A stretch of DNA of 35,125 bases. Origin: Sediminibacterium sp. Lineage in GTDB: Bacteria; Bacteroidota; Bacteroidia; Chitinophagales; Chitinophagaceae. The position numbers were made by a program, and so were the translations under genes. Positions 26,316 through 34,458 of the stretch are shown here, piece after piece (position 1 is the first letter of the stretch; every line of letters starts with the position of its first letter). The notes beneath the pieces were generated by a model. That model was not told where the DNA came from and searched no databases. It saw only the letters and a list, made by a program, of their open reading frames with translations. Where the stretch lies: assembly GCA_027487895.1 (NCBI GenBank), contig JAIYCS010000003.1:1-35125 (forward strand). The letters run 5' to 3'.

Positions 26316-27695
26316 ATGAAACAAATTTTAAAAACATTGCTTTTCACGGCCACTTTTGCAGTTGCACTTTGGTCTTGTGAAAAAGTGGCACCTCTTACTG
26401 TGTATGAACCAGGAAAGAGTGTTGTATTACAAGCTTCTACAACAACCATTGCTACTAAAACAGCAGATTCATTAAGTACTGCGGTGTTGTTCACTTGGAC
26501 TAACCCACAATACGCTACAGATGATAATACTGTAAAATACATTTTGCAAATTGATTCTTCAGGAAGAAACTTTTCTAAAGCTGCTTCTATCGTTTTAAAC
26601 GGAAGAATGAGTTATGCATTTTTAGGTAAAGACTTAAACTCTATTTTATTAGGTTTTGGCTTTAACTATAATGTTGCATACAAAATTGATGTACGTATCA
26701 TTTCATCATATGGTAACAACAACGATCAGTTAACATCAAATGTGTTAACGTTAACAGCAACTCCATATGTAATTCCTCCACGCGTTCAGCCACCAACATC
26801 TAGAAGATTATTTTTAGTTGGATCTGCAACAATTGGTGGATGGAACAATCCGGTACCTGTGCCTACACAAGAGTTTACTAGAGTGGATTCTGTTACTTAC
26901 CAGGGTACTTTTTACCTAAAAGGTGGACAGCAGTATTTAGCATTACCAGTAAATGGTGATTGGAGTAATAAATATTCTGTTGCTAACAATTCATTAACTG
27001 ATTTAAACTTAGGTGGTGATTTTGGTTTCAACTTCAACGATAACTTCCCTGGTCCTTCAAAGACAGGTATGTACAGAATTCGTTTAGATTTCCAACGTGG
27101 TAAATTTACTGTAACTGCTGTTCCTTTTGGAATGTTGTTTGTTGCTGGTGGTTACCAAGGTTGGTCTCCAGATAAAGCACCTTCACTTGGTTCTATTAAA
27201 AATGACGAAGACTTCCATGGTTTTGTAGACTTTGGTAACTCTGGTTCGGAATTTAAATTTACCAGCCAACCAGATTGGAATGGTAGCAACTTTGGTGGAA
27301 CAGCTACAACCATTAGCACTAGCGGTGGTAACTTAAGCGTTGCAGCAGGTGGTTACTATTTATTAAGAGCTAATACAAAAAACAGCACTTGGTCTAATTA
27401 TTTAGTAACTGGTGTTGGTATTGTTGGTGGATTTACAGGTTGGGGTGGTAGTCCAGATGTGGCCCTTACGTATGACAGAGGTGCTCAGGTTTGGAAAACT
27501 ACTTTCACACTTGCTGCTGATTCTGAACTTAAGTTTAGATTTAACAGCTCTTGGGATGTAAACCTAGGAGATAGTGGTGGAGATGGTGTACTTGATTTCA
27601 ATGGCGATAACCTTGCTATGAAAGCTGGTACTTACGATGTAGTACTTAACCTTTCTAATGGTGGATACTATACCTATTCATTTACTAGAAGATAA
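26316..27695 (+). CDS. susF: SusF-like starch-binding lipoprotein with three tandem binding modules
   Basis: 459 residues; lipobox ALWSC (Cys21). The N-terminal SusE-type Ig domain (about 30-155, VLFTWTNPQYATDD, YILQIDSSGRNF) is clearly paralogous to that of the preceding gene. After a PPRVQPP hinge come three modules: about 163-268 (LFLVGSATIGGWNNP), 271-363 (LFVAGGYQGWSPDKAP) and 367-459 (VGIVGGFTGWGGSPD). This matches the layout of Bacteroides SusF, which has three starch-binding modules after an N-terminal domain. It should retain starch or glycogen on the cell surface. It is the last gene of the operon, followed 15 bases later by a strong terminator. Confidence 0.88.
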   Translation: MKQILKTLLFTATFAVALWSCEKVAPLTVYEPGKSVVLQASTTTIATKTADSLSTAVLFTWTNPQYATDDNTVKYILQIDSSGRNFSKAASIVLNGRMSYAFLGKDLNSILLGFGFNYNVAYKIDVRIISSYGNNNDQLTSNVLTLTATPYVIPPRVQPPTSRRLFLVGSATIGGWNNPVPVPTQEFTRVDSVTYQGTFYLKGGQQYLALPVNGDWSNKYSVANNSLTDLNLGGDFGFNFNDNFPGPSKTGMYRIRLDFQRGKFTVTAVPFGMLFVAGGYQGWSPDKAPSLGSIKNDEDFHGFVDFGNSGSEFKFTSQPDWNGSNFGGTATTISTSGGNLSVAAGGYYLLRANTKNSTWSNYLVTGVGIVGGFTGWGGSPDVALTYDRGAQVWKTTFTLAADSELKFRFNSSWDVNLGDSGGDGVLDFNGDNLAMKAGTYDVVLNLSNGGYYTYSFTRR

Positions 27696-27710
27696 TAGTA
27701 TACGTTTTAT

Positions 27711-27744
27711 AAAAAAGGGCGAACCAACGGTTCGCCCTTTTTTT
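27711..27744. terminator. Bidirectional Rho-independent terminator
   Basis: GGGCGAACC (27717-27725) and GGTTCGCCC (27729-27737) around AAC, with six A before and seven T after the stem. It therefore ends transcription on both strands: the starch operon on plus and the DUF1684 gene on minus, whose stop codon lies about 20 bases away. Confidence 0.94.
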
Positions 27745-27763
27745 ATGCTTGTATATGAAAGCG

Positions 27764-28648
27764 TTATTTGTGTTTATCTGATAGCTCGCCTGCCGTAACC
27801 TTAAATGGGAGTTTGTTTTGTTTTGGAGGAATCGGGCATGTAGCAAAAGGGGTATAAGCGCAGGGTGGATTAAATGCTTTATTAAAATCGATAAAGGTAT
27901 TACCATTTTTATCTGGCCTAGGCACATACATGTATCTTCCCGTATGGTAGGTGTTAATGCCGTTGGTTGCATCACAAAAAATAACAAACAAATCACTAGG
28001 GCCTTCACTAATGGCGTCTAATTCATAATTTTTTCCTTGGTATTCAAAACTTATTTTACCAGCATAATCCTCGGCAGTAGTTTGTCCTAGCACATTTGTA
28101 ATAAAAAGTCCACTTGGGTTAGGCGGTAAAAGTTTTGCTGGCAAATTCCATTTTTCATCAACTGCAAATCTTTTATTGCCTTTAAATGCTGCTAGTGCTG
28201 GATTTTTTAAATCTCTAAACCTGACACCAATTTTATCTTCCCTGATAATAATACTCCACATAAACTGATTAAATACGATGCTCGTGTCCGTTTTATTGAA
28301 GGGATCAAAAAGTATAATTTCTTCGGAATAACCGTTTGTGAATTTAGAAACTGCTTTATCAAATTCAAAGCTTACCCTGTTTCCTACCACTTTAAATTTT
28401 CCTAAAACAGCTGGCATGTTTTTATGCTTGAAAATGAGGGTATTGTTTGATGCACTTCCAAAACTATTTTCACCAGGCTTAAGCCAGTAAAGACCAGCTA
28501 AATTGAGCCATCCATTTTGTTCTGTTAAAGCTTTGACACGTAAACTGTCAAAATGCTTTATCGAAGCGGTATATGCGGCAGTTGTTTGACCTTGTACATT
28601 GGGTCTGACAAGCGTTAAACATAGTAAGGATATTAAAAAAAACTTCAT
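27764..28648 (-). CDS. DUF1684 family exported protein
   Basis: 294 residues with a signal peptide ending near NVQGQ. The sequence fits the DUF1684 family: an N-terminal motif GWLNLAGLYWLKPGENSFGS at about 46-65 and the strongly conserved C-terminal block GRYMYVPRPDKNG...IDFNKAFNPPCAYTPFATCPIPP, with two cysteines. The biochemical function of this family is not established to my knowledge; the conserved Cys/His/Asp-rich end suggests a binding or catalytic pocket. It is convergent with the starch operon and divergent from the GH3 gene, so nothing ties it to either operon. Length is normal for the family. Confidence 0.88.
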   Translation of the reverse strand: MKFFLISLLCLTLVRPNVQGQTTAAYTASIKHFDSLRVKALTEQNGWLNLAGLYWLKPGENSFGSASNNTLIFKHKNMPAVLGKFKVVGNRVSFEFDKAVSKFTNGYSEEIILFDPFNKTDTSIVFNQFMWSIIIREDKIGVRFRDLKNPALAAFKGNKRFAVDEKWNLPAKLLPPNPSGLFITNVLGQTTAEDYAGKISFEYQGKNYELDAISEGPSDLFVIFCDATNGINTYHTGRYMYVPRPDKNGNTFIDFNKAFNPPCAYTPFATCPIPPKQNKLPFKVTAGELSDKHK

Positions 28649-28731
28649 TCGTTTGCTTTGTGTAAAGTTAAGTGGGTATTTAACTTATTTATCATTAAAG
28701 GTTCTTAATATTGTTAAATAATAATGACTTT
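28649..28731. promoter_or_regulatory. Divergent spacer between DUF1684 and GH3 genes
   Basis: This 83-base AT-rich spacer must hold both promoters. On the plus strand, TTTG at 28657-28660 is followed after 20 bases by TAACTTAT at 28681-28688, and TAATATTG at 28706-28713 is one base off the -7 consensus. Neither is convincing, and no clear -7 box is seen on the minus strand. Confidence 0.25.
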
Positions 28732-31023
28732 ATGCGTTTCATTTCTGTACCTAAGTTTTCGCTTTTCATTTTTTTGATAGCTGCTACACCTTGCTTTGCA
28801 CAAAAGCAAACAAAAGCGCAGTTCGTTAGTTCTTTAATGGCTAAAATGACCCTTCAAGAAAAATTGGGTCAATTAAATTTAATTATACCTGGTGATGCAT
28901 CTGTTACAGGAACTGTTGTAAGTACCGATGTAGAAGGTAAAATAAAAAGAGGTTTAGTGGGCGGCATGTTTGGTATTGCCGGATTAGAAAAAATTAAAAA
29001 GGTACAGGAACTAGCAGTACGTGAATCGAGGCTACGTATTCCTATGTTATTCGGTTCTGATATTATTCACGGATATAAAACTGCTTTCCCCATTCCACTC
29101 GCTCTTTCTGCTAGTTGGGATTTGCCACTCATTCAAAAATCGGCTCAAATGGCTGCGCTTGAAGCCACAGCCGATGGTTTAAACTGGACTTTTTCTCCGA
29201 TGGTTGATATTGCACGAGACCCACGCTGGGGAAGGGTTGCAGAAGGTGCTGGTGAAGATCCTTTTTTAGGAAGTGCTATTGCAAAAGCCATGGTTATAGG
29301 ATATCAAGGCGGCGCGGGTAATGCTAATTTGTCTAGTGGTAAATCACTACTTTCTTGTGTCAAACATTTTGCACTTTATGGTGCGCCAGAAGGAGGCAGA
29401 GATTATAATACTGTAGACATGAGTAAGCTCAAAATGTACAACGATTATTTTCCGCCTTATAAAGCTGCAGTGGATGCAGGTGCTGGTTCTGTGATGACTT
29501 CATTTAATGATGTAGATGGCGTTCCTGCTTCAGGCAATAAATGGTTGCTTACAAATGTTTTAAGAAATCAGTGGGGTTTTAAAGGTTTTGTTGTTTCTGA
29601 TTACACATCCGTTACCGAAATGATCAATCATGGTATTGGAGATACAGCTACCGTATCGGCACTATCACTTAATGCAGGTCTTGATATGGATATGGTAAGT
29701 GAAGGGTTTTTAAATACGCTACAAAAATCATTACAAGCTGGTAAAGTGTCAATGGCCGCTATTGATGCTGCTTGTAAAAGAATACTCGAAGCAAAATATG
29801 ATTTAGGATTGTTTGAAGATCCATTTAAATACCTAAAAAGCAGCAGGGCTTCGGAGGTGTTAAGTGCAGACAAGCGTGCTTTTGCAAAAGAAGCTGCCAT
29901 GCGTTCTTTTGTGCTCTTAAAAAATGACAATCAAGTATTGCCATTAAAGCAGGGTCAAAAAATTGCCCTTATTGGCCCACTTGCCAATGACCGTTCTAAT
30001 ATGCCTGGCACATGGTCTATTAATGCCGATGCTAAACAAGCTATTTCTGTACTAGAAGGGCTTAACAACAGGCCTGGTATTGGTTCAAAAATATTGTATG
30101 CTAAGGGTGCTAATATTTCTGATGATCCAGTTTTTGCAGCAAAAATTAATGTGTTTGGTGAAAAAATTTCTATTGATACCAAAAGCCCTCAGGAGTTACT
30201 TGCAGAAGCACTTACAGTAGCAGCTGCTTCTGATGTTATTGTTGCCGTAGTAGGTGAGGCCAGTGAAATGAGTGGTGAAGCAGCGAGTAGAACCAGTTTA
30301 GACATTCCGGCAAGTCAACAAAAATTAATTGAAGCATTATCTAAAACGGGTAAGCCACTCGTACTTGTACTCATGAATGGTAGACCACTAACCATTGCCA
30401 ATGAATTAAATGCTGCTACTGCAGTTTTAGATGTATGGCACGCTGGTACTGAGGCGGGTAATGCGGTTGCATCGGTACTATATGGCGATTACAATCCGGC
30501 AGGAAAATTAACCATGAGTTTTCCGCGTAATGTGGGACAAATTCCTATTTATTATAGTGTTCGTAATACAGGTAGACCCAATGGTGGCGATGTTTTTGGA
30601 AAATATAAATCCAATTATTTAGACGTCGAAAATTCACCACTATTGCCTTTTGGTTATGGATTAAGCTATACTACGTTTAGTTATGGAAAACCTGTTTTGT
30701 CTGCTCCGTCACTTACTGCTACTAAAGCAATTACAGCGTCTGTAACCCTCACCAATAGCGGCAATTATGATGGTGAAGAAGTGGTGCAGTTGTATATTAA
30801 AGATGATATTGCAAGCATTACAAGACCCTTAAAAGAATTAAAAGGTTTTCAAAAAGTATTTTTGAAAAAAGGAGAAACAAAAACAGTAACTTTCACTATC
30901 GATGAAAACTTACTTCGTTTTTACAATGCAGACCTAAAGCATACAAGTGAGAAAGGAAGTTTCCAATTGTATATTGGATCTAATGCAGCAGTAGAAAATG
31001 GAGTTTCGTTTCAGTTAAAATAA
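28732..31023 (+). CDS. bglX: GH3 beta-glucosidase, BglX type
   Basis: 763 residues from the ATG at 28732 (signal peptide ending TPCFAQ). The TTG at 28711 would add residues ahead of the signal. The N-terminal GH3 barrel (about 35-365) contains KHF at 211-213, GRDYN at 222-226 and the nucleophile motif VVSDY with Asp290. The C-terminal alpha/beta domain (about 390-600) carries GEASEMSGEAASRTSLDIP with the probable acid/base Glu516. A fibronectin-III-like domain with TLTNSGNYDGEEVVQLYI-type sequence ends the protein. This three-domain architecture and length match periplasmic BglX-type enzymes that release glucose from the non-reducing end of beta-gluco-oligosaccharides. It is the enzyme missing from the GH16 operon for complete laminarin breakdown. 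A GH125 gene follows after 16 bases, so the two form an operon. Confidence 0.94.
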   Translation: MRFISVPKFSLFIFLIAATPCFAQKQTKAQFVSSLMAKMTLQEKLGQLNLIIPGDASVTGTVVSTDVEGKIKRGLVGGMFGIAGLEKIKKVQELAVRESRLRIPMLFGSDIIHGYKTAFPIPLALSASWDLPLIQKSAQMAALEATADGLNWTFSPMVDIARDPRWGRVAEGAGEDPFLGSAIAKAMVIGYQGGAGNANLSSGKSLLSCVKHFALYGAPEGGRDYNTVDMSKLKMYNDYFPPYKAAVDAGAGSVMTSFNDVDGVPASGNKWLLTNVLRNQWGFKGFVVSDYTSVTEMINHGIGDTATVSALSLNAGLDMDMVSEGFLNTLQKSLQAGKVSMAAIDAACKRILEAKYDLGLFEDPFKYLKSSRASEVLSADKRAFAKEAAMRSFVLLKNDNQVLPLKQGQKIALIGPLANDRSNMPGTWSINADAKQAISVLEGLNNRPGIGSKILYAKGANISDDPVFAAKINVFGEKISIDTKSPQELLAEALTVAAASDVIVAVVGEASEMSGEAASRTSLDIPASQQKLIEALSKTGKPLVLVLMNGRPLTIANELNAATAVLDVWHAGTEAGNAVASVLYGDYNPAGKLTMSFPRNVGQIPIYYSVRNTGRPNGGDVFGKYKSNYLDVENSPLLPFGYGLSYTTFSYGKPVLSAPSLTATKAITASVTLTNSGNYDGEEVVQLYIKDDIASITRPLKELKGFQKVFLKKGETKTVTFTIDENLLRFYNADLKHTSEKGSFQLYIGSNAAVENGVSFQLK

Positions 31024-31039
31024 TTTTAAACAGTTTTAT

Positions 31040-32479
31040 ATGACCAACCGTCGTCAATTTGTACAAAAATCTTCGTTATTAGGCATGGGATTTTTACTCA
31101 ATAAAGCGGCAGGCTTTGCAATGCCACCGCTTACCCAAAACTTTACGAGTAATAGACCTGCTGTAGCTGATCGTAATTTTAAAAGTGCAGCTGTAGAAGC
31201 GGTAATTGAGCAAGTTAAAAAAGACCTGCCCAATAAAGAGTTAGGTTGGTTATTTGAAAACTGCTTTCCTAACACATTAGACACCACCGTCGATTTTGAA
31301 ATGGTAAATGGAAAGCCAGATACCTATGTGATTACTGGAGATATTGATGCAATGTGGCTTAGGGATAGTACGGCGCAGGTTTGGCCTTATTTACCACTCA
31401 CAAAAAATGACAAGCCCCTTCAAACACTTATTGCTGGTGTAATCAATAGACAAACAAAATGCATTTTACTGGATCCATATGCCAACGCGTTTTATAAAGA
31501 CGTCAATAAAGTAAGTGAGTGGAAAGATGACCTTACAAAAATGAAGCCAGGTATTCATGAACGCAAATGGGAAATTGATAGTTTATGTTATCCAGTAAGA
31601 CTCGCGCATGGTTATTACAAACAAACAGGCGACACTTCTGTATTTGACGCCGATTGGAAAGCTGCACAAAAACTAATTCTAGATACATTTACCGAGCAAC
31701 AACGCTTTAATGGTAATGGACCTTATACTTTTCAGCGAACCACCGCTTGGGCCACCGACGGTGTGCCATTAAGTGGTTATGGTTATCCAGTAAAACCATG
31801 TGGTTTAATTGTTTCCACCTTCAGACCTAGTGACGATTGTACTTTACTGCCTTACCTCGTACCGAGCAATATGTTTGCCATTAATATTTTAGGTAAGATG
31901 GCGGAGCTCTTGCAATTGCCATCAGTAAATGAGCCAGTACTTGCTAAAAGAGCACTAGCATTAAAAGCACAGGTAGAAGCTGCCTTCAAACAACATGGTA
32001 TTATACAACACCAACAGTTTGGAAAAATTATTGGTTTTGAAGTAAATGGTTATGGTAGTTTTCATATGATGGATGATGCTAATGTTCCTTCATTATTATC
32101 CCTTCCATACCTTGGCGCTATTGAGCCTAACAATCCGCTCTATTTAAATACACGTAAACTGGTCTTATCTGAAAATAATCCTTTCTTCTATAAAGGAAAA
32201 GCTGGCGAAGGTATTGGAGGTCCGCACACAGGTGCCGATACCATTTGGCCTATGAGTATTATTTTACGCGCCATCACAAGTGTAGATGATAAAGAAATTA
32301 CACACTGTGTCAGAAACCTAATACAAACGCATGCGGGCACTGGATTTATGCACGAATCATTTCATAAAGATGATGCTACTAAGTATACTCGTAAATGGTT
32401 TGCTTGGGCCAACACCTTGTTTGGTGAGCTGATTTACAAGTTGCATCAAGAAAAGCCAGGACTACTGAAGCAAATATAA
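31040..32479 (+). CDS. GH125 exo-alpha-1,6-mannosidase
   Basis: 479 residues, about the usual length of family GH125. The N-terminus NRRQFVQKSSLLG followed by a hydrophobic stretch looks like a twin-arginine signal, so export as a folded enzyme is likely. Family signatures are DIDAMWLRDSTAQVWPY at about 101-117, FRPSDD at 261-266 and GTGFMHESF at 434-441. By analogy with characterised GH125 enzymes, the last Asp region of FRPSDD and Glu439 of HESF are the likely catalytic pair (inference). Members remove terminal alpha-1,6-linked mannose by an inverting, metal-independent mechanism. It is co-transcribed with the GH3 gene, an unusual partner, since no GH92, GH38 or GH76 mannosidase is nearby. 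Its stop lies 11 bases from the convergent receptor gene. Confidence 0.92.
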   Translation: MTNRRQFVQKSSLLGMGFLLNKAAGFAMPPLTQNFTSNRPAVADRNFKSAAVEAVIEQVKKDLPNKELGWLFENCFPNTLDTTVDFEMVNGKPDTYVITGDIDAMWLRDSTAQVWPYLPLTKNDKPLQTLIAGVINRQTKCILLDPYANAFYKDVNKVSEWKDDLTKMKPGIHERKWEIDSLCYPVRLAHGYYKQTGDTSVFDADWKAAQKLILDTFTEQQRFNGNGPYTFQRTTAWATDGVPLSGYGYPVKPCGLIVSTFRPSDDCTLLPYLVPSNMFAINILGKMAELLQLPSVNEPVLAKRALALKAQVEAAFKQHGIIQHQQFGKIIGFEVNGYGSFHMMDDANVPSLLSLPYLGAIEPNNPLYLNTRKLVLSENNPFFYKGKAGEGIGGPHTGADTIWPMSIILRAITSVDDKEITHCVRNLIQTHAGTGFMHESFHKDDATKYTRKWFAWANTLFGELIYKLHQEKPGLLKQI

Positions 32480-32490
32480 ATTCACGTATT

Positions 32491-34389
32491 TTAAAGTGTC
32501 AACTGAAAGCCAGCAGCAATCCACCTGCTTGGCATAATGGCGCCGAGTAAATCGGAGTATGGCGTATTGGTTAGGTTGGTTATTTCTAAAAACACATTTC
32601 CTTTTCGCTTATTAAGTAGATACGCGCATTTGCTATTCACTAAAAAATAATTAGGAGAGAGTGTCGCATTAATAGCAGACGCTGTTTGTGTATTTCTAAT
32701 TTTGTAAACACTATTTACAGATAGCTGAAGCTTACGTGCCCTAAAAATTATTTGCTCATTCCATAAAAATCTGGCGTGCGAAGAAATGTAAAAAGAAGGT
32801 GTTTTATTAGGGCTAGTAGAAGAAAGCCATACAAGTCCTGTGCTTAGGTTTAATTCGTAATCTTCTCCCCATTTTTTGTTGTAGGTAAGATCCGTTTCTA
32901 TCCCTTTTGTTTTTACGGACGATACATTGGAAGCCAAAGAATAATTTCCTGTTATTACTAAATTAGATTGGCGCGGCATCATAGGATAAGGAGTAGGGGT
33001 CCAATCAATTAGGTTATTTTGGTCTCTTAAAAATGCGGTAGCGCCCCATTTAAAATTAGATCCCATTCTATAATCGGCGCCAAGTTCGTAACTCCAAGAT
33101 TTTTCTGCTTGTAAGTATGGATTACCTATGCTACCACCTGTTACCAAGCTTTTATTATAATTGTTGTAACGCTCTGTAAAATCGGCGTCACGAACGCCTT
33201 TTCCAATAGAGGCCCTTGTTGTTAGATTGCCATTTACCCATGATCCATTTATTTGTGGGATAATGACCCAGCCATAGTTCTGGTCCCAATCTATGCGGAG
33301 GCTTTCATTGATGAATATGTTTTTAGGAAGTTTGTGTGTTGCAATTAAAAATGCAGCTCCATGTGCTAGTTCATGATTACCTCTATCATTGGATCTAATT
33401 TTTTTATGGATCCACTGTGCTCCTGTAACAATTTGATGATTGGGATTGCGCGTAAATTGAACCGAGCCCTGCGCAACAAAAAGTGAGGTTTTATTTTCAT
33501 TAAAACTACCAGCCGGATTAAACCTAAAACGATCAGATAGGTTTTTATACGCCACATCAAATTTTACTATTTTATGGGTGTACTGTTTTGACAAACCCAT
33601 TTGGGTCCAATTGCTTTTTACAATTTCAGTAGCGGTATCGCTTTTAAAAGTGGTATAAAAGTTTTGCGCATTAAAATCCCTACTATCATTGGCATATAAA
33701 ACATGAAGTTTCCAATTAGATGCAAATGCGTAATTAAAATTCGCTGCGTAAAATGAATTGTTATAATAGCCTGTTGTGCCTCTTAAATTTTCTCCATCGG
33801 CTTTATTTTGCTGCGACGAAACACTGAGTTTCCATTTCTCTTTTTGAACACCCCACCATAAATTATTAGAGCGTGAATTATAACTACCCCATTTACTGCC
33901 AACGCTTAATTTATGGTTGTTTTTTTGTTTTAGGCCATTGGTAATAATATTTACAACGCCTCCAATGGCATCAGAACCATAAATGGCAGAAGCGGCGCCT
34001 TTAATAATTTCAATTCTATTGATATCTTCTGGATGCAGTGGTATATAACTATTAAAATGACCCGTGAGCGGATCGTTAATTCTAATACCGTCAATAATTA
34101 CGAGTACTTGCTGAAAGGTACCACCTCTAATAATTATATTGCTTTGTGTACCCGCGGGTCCACGTTGCTGGGTTTCAATACCGGGTAAATATTTTAATAA
34201 TTCATCGATGCTACTAATGGGGAGGTTTTGTAAGCTCGATCCTTTGATGCTTACAATATTGCGCCCCGTTTCTTTTTCTTGTTGCGGTAGCATACTTGCA
34301 GTAACCACAACGTCTGATAGTTGGGTGTTTTGGGCCAATACGGATATACTCAAACTAGATAATAAACCAGCTAATATCAAACGCATCAT
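32491..34389 (-). CDS. TonB-dependent receptor, BtuB-like
   Basis: 632 residues from the ATG at 34389 (ATGATG; the second is at 34386), which opens the signal peptide ending SVLAQ. The ATG at 34428 would lie upstream of a perfect -7 box and is rejected. The TonB box is SDVVVTASM; the plug contains SNIIIRGGTFQQVLVIIDGIRINDP and IEIIKGAASAIYGSDAIGGVVNI, and a small 22-strand-type barrel of about 500 residues ends WIAAGFQLTL. The size and plug resemble cobalamin or siderophore receptors rather than SusC. There is no room for a cobalamin riboswitch in the 69-base upstream spacer, and no partner gene shows the substrate, so only the transporter class is certain. Confidence 0.88.
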   Translation of the reverse strand: MMRLILAGLLSSLSISVLAQNTQLSDVVVTASMLPQQEKETGRNIVSIKGSSLQNLPISSIDELLKYLPGIETQQRGPAGTQSNIIIRGGTFQQVLVIIDGIRINDPLTGHFNSYIPLHPEDINRIEIIKGAASAIYGSDAIGGVVNIITNGLKQKNNHKLSVGSKWGSYNSRSNNLWWGVQKEKWKLSVSSQQNKADGENLRGTTGYYNNSFYAANFNYAFASNWKLHVLYANDSRDFNAQNFYTTFKSDTATEIVKSNWTQMGLSKQYTHKIVKFDVAYKNLSDRFRFNPAGSFNENKTSLFVAQGSVQFTRNPNHQIVTGAQWIHKKIRSNDRGNHELAHGAAFLIATHKLPKNIFINESLRIDWDQNYGWVIIPQINGSWVNGNLTTRASIGKGVRDADFTERYNNYNKSLVTGGSIGNPYLQAEKSWSYELGADYRMGSNFKWGATAFLRDQNNLIDWTPTPYPMMPRQSNLVITGNYSLASNVSSVKTKGIETDLTYNKKWGEDYELNLSTGLVWLSSTSPNKTPSFYISSHARFLWNEQIIFRARKLQLSVNSVYKIRNTQTASAINATLSPNYFLVNSKCAYLLNKRKGNVFLEITNLTNTPYSDLLGAIMPSRWIAAGFQLTL

Positions 34390-34404
34390 CGGGGGTATTT
34401 TTTG

Positions 34405-34412
34405 CAAAGGTA
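34405..34412 (-). promoter_or_regulatory. -7 promoter element of the BtuB-like receptor gene
   Basis: On the minus strand the bases read TACCTTTG, an exact match to the Bacteroidota -7 box TAnnTTTG, 15 bases before the ATG. It implies a very short leader. No good -33 TTTG is seen at the normal distance, so activity may be modest or need a factor. Confidence 0.5.
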
Positions 34413-34458
34413 AGGCGCTATTGTACATGGTATTTACTAAAAAGGATTAAATTGAAGC

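Noticed and set aside
34390..34428. ATG at 34428 as start of the BtuB-like receptor
   Set aside because: The exact -7 box TACCTTTG lies downstream of this ATG, and the signal peptide begins at 34389 or 34386.
34390..34458. Cobalamin riboswitch ahead of the BtuB-like receptor
   Set aside because: The whole divergent spacer is 69 bases, far too short for the B12 aptamer, and no B12-box-like sequence is seen.
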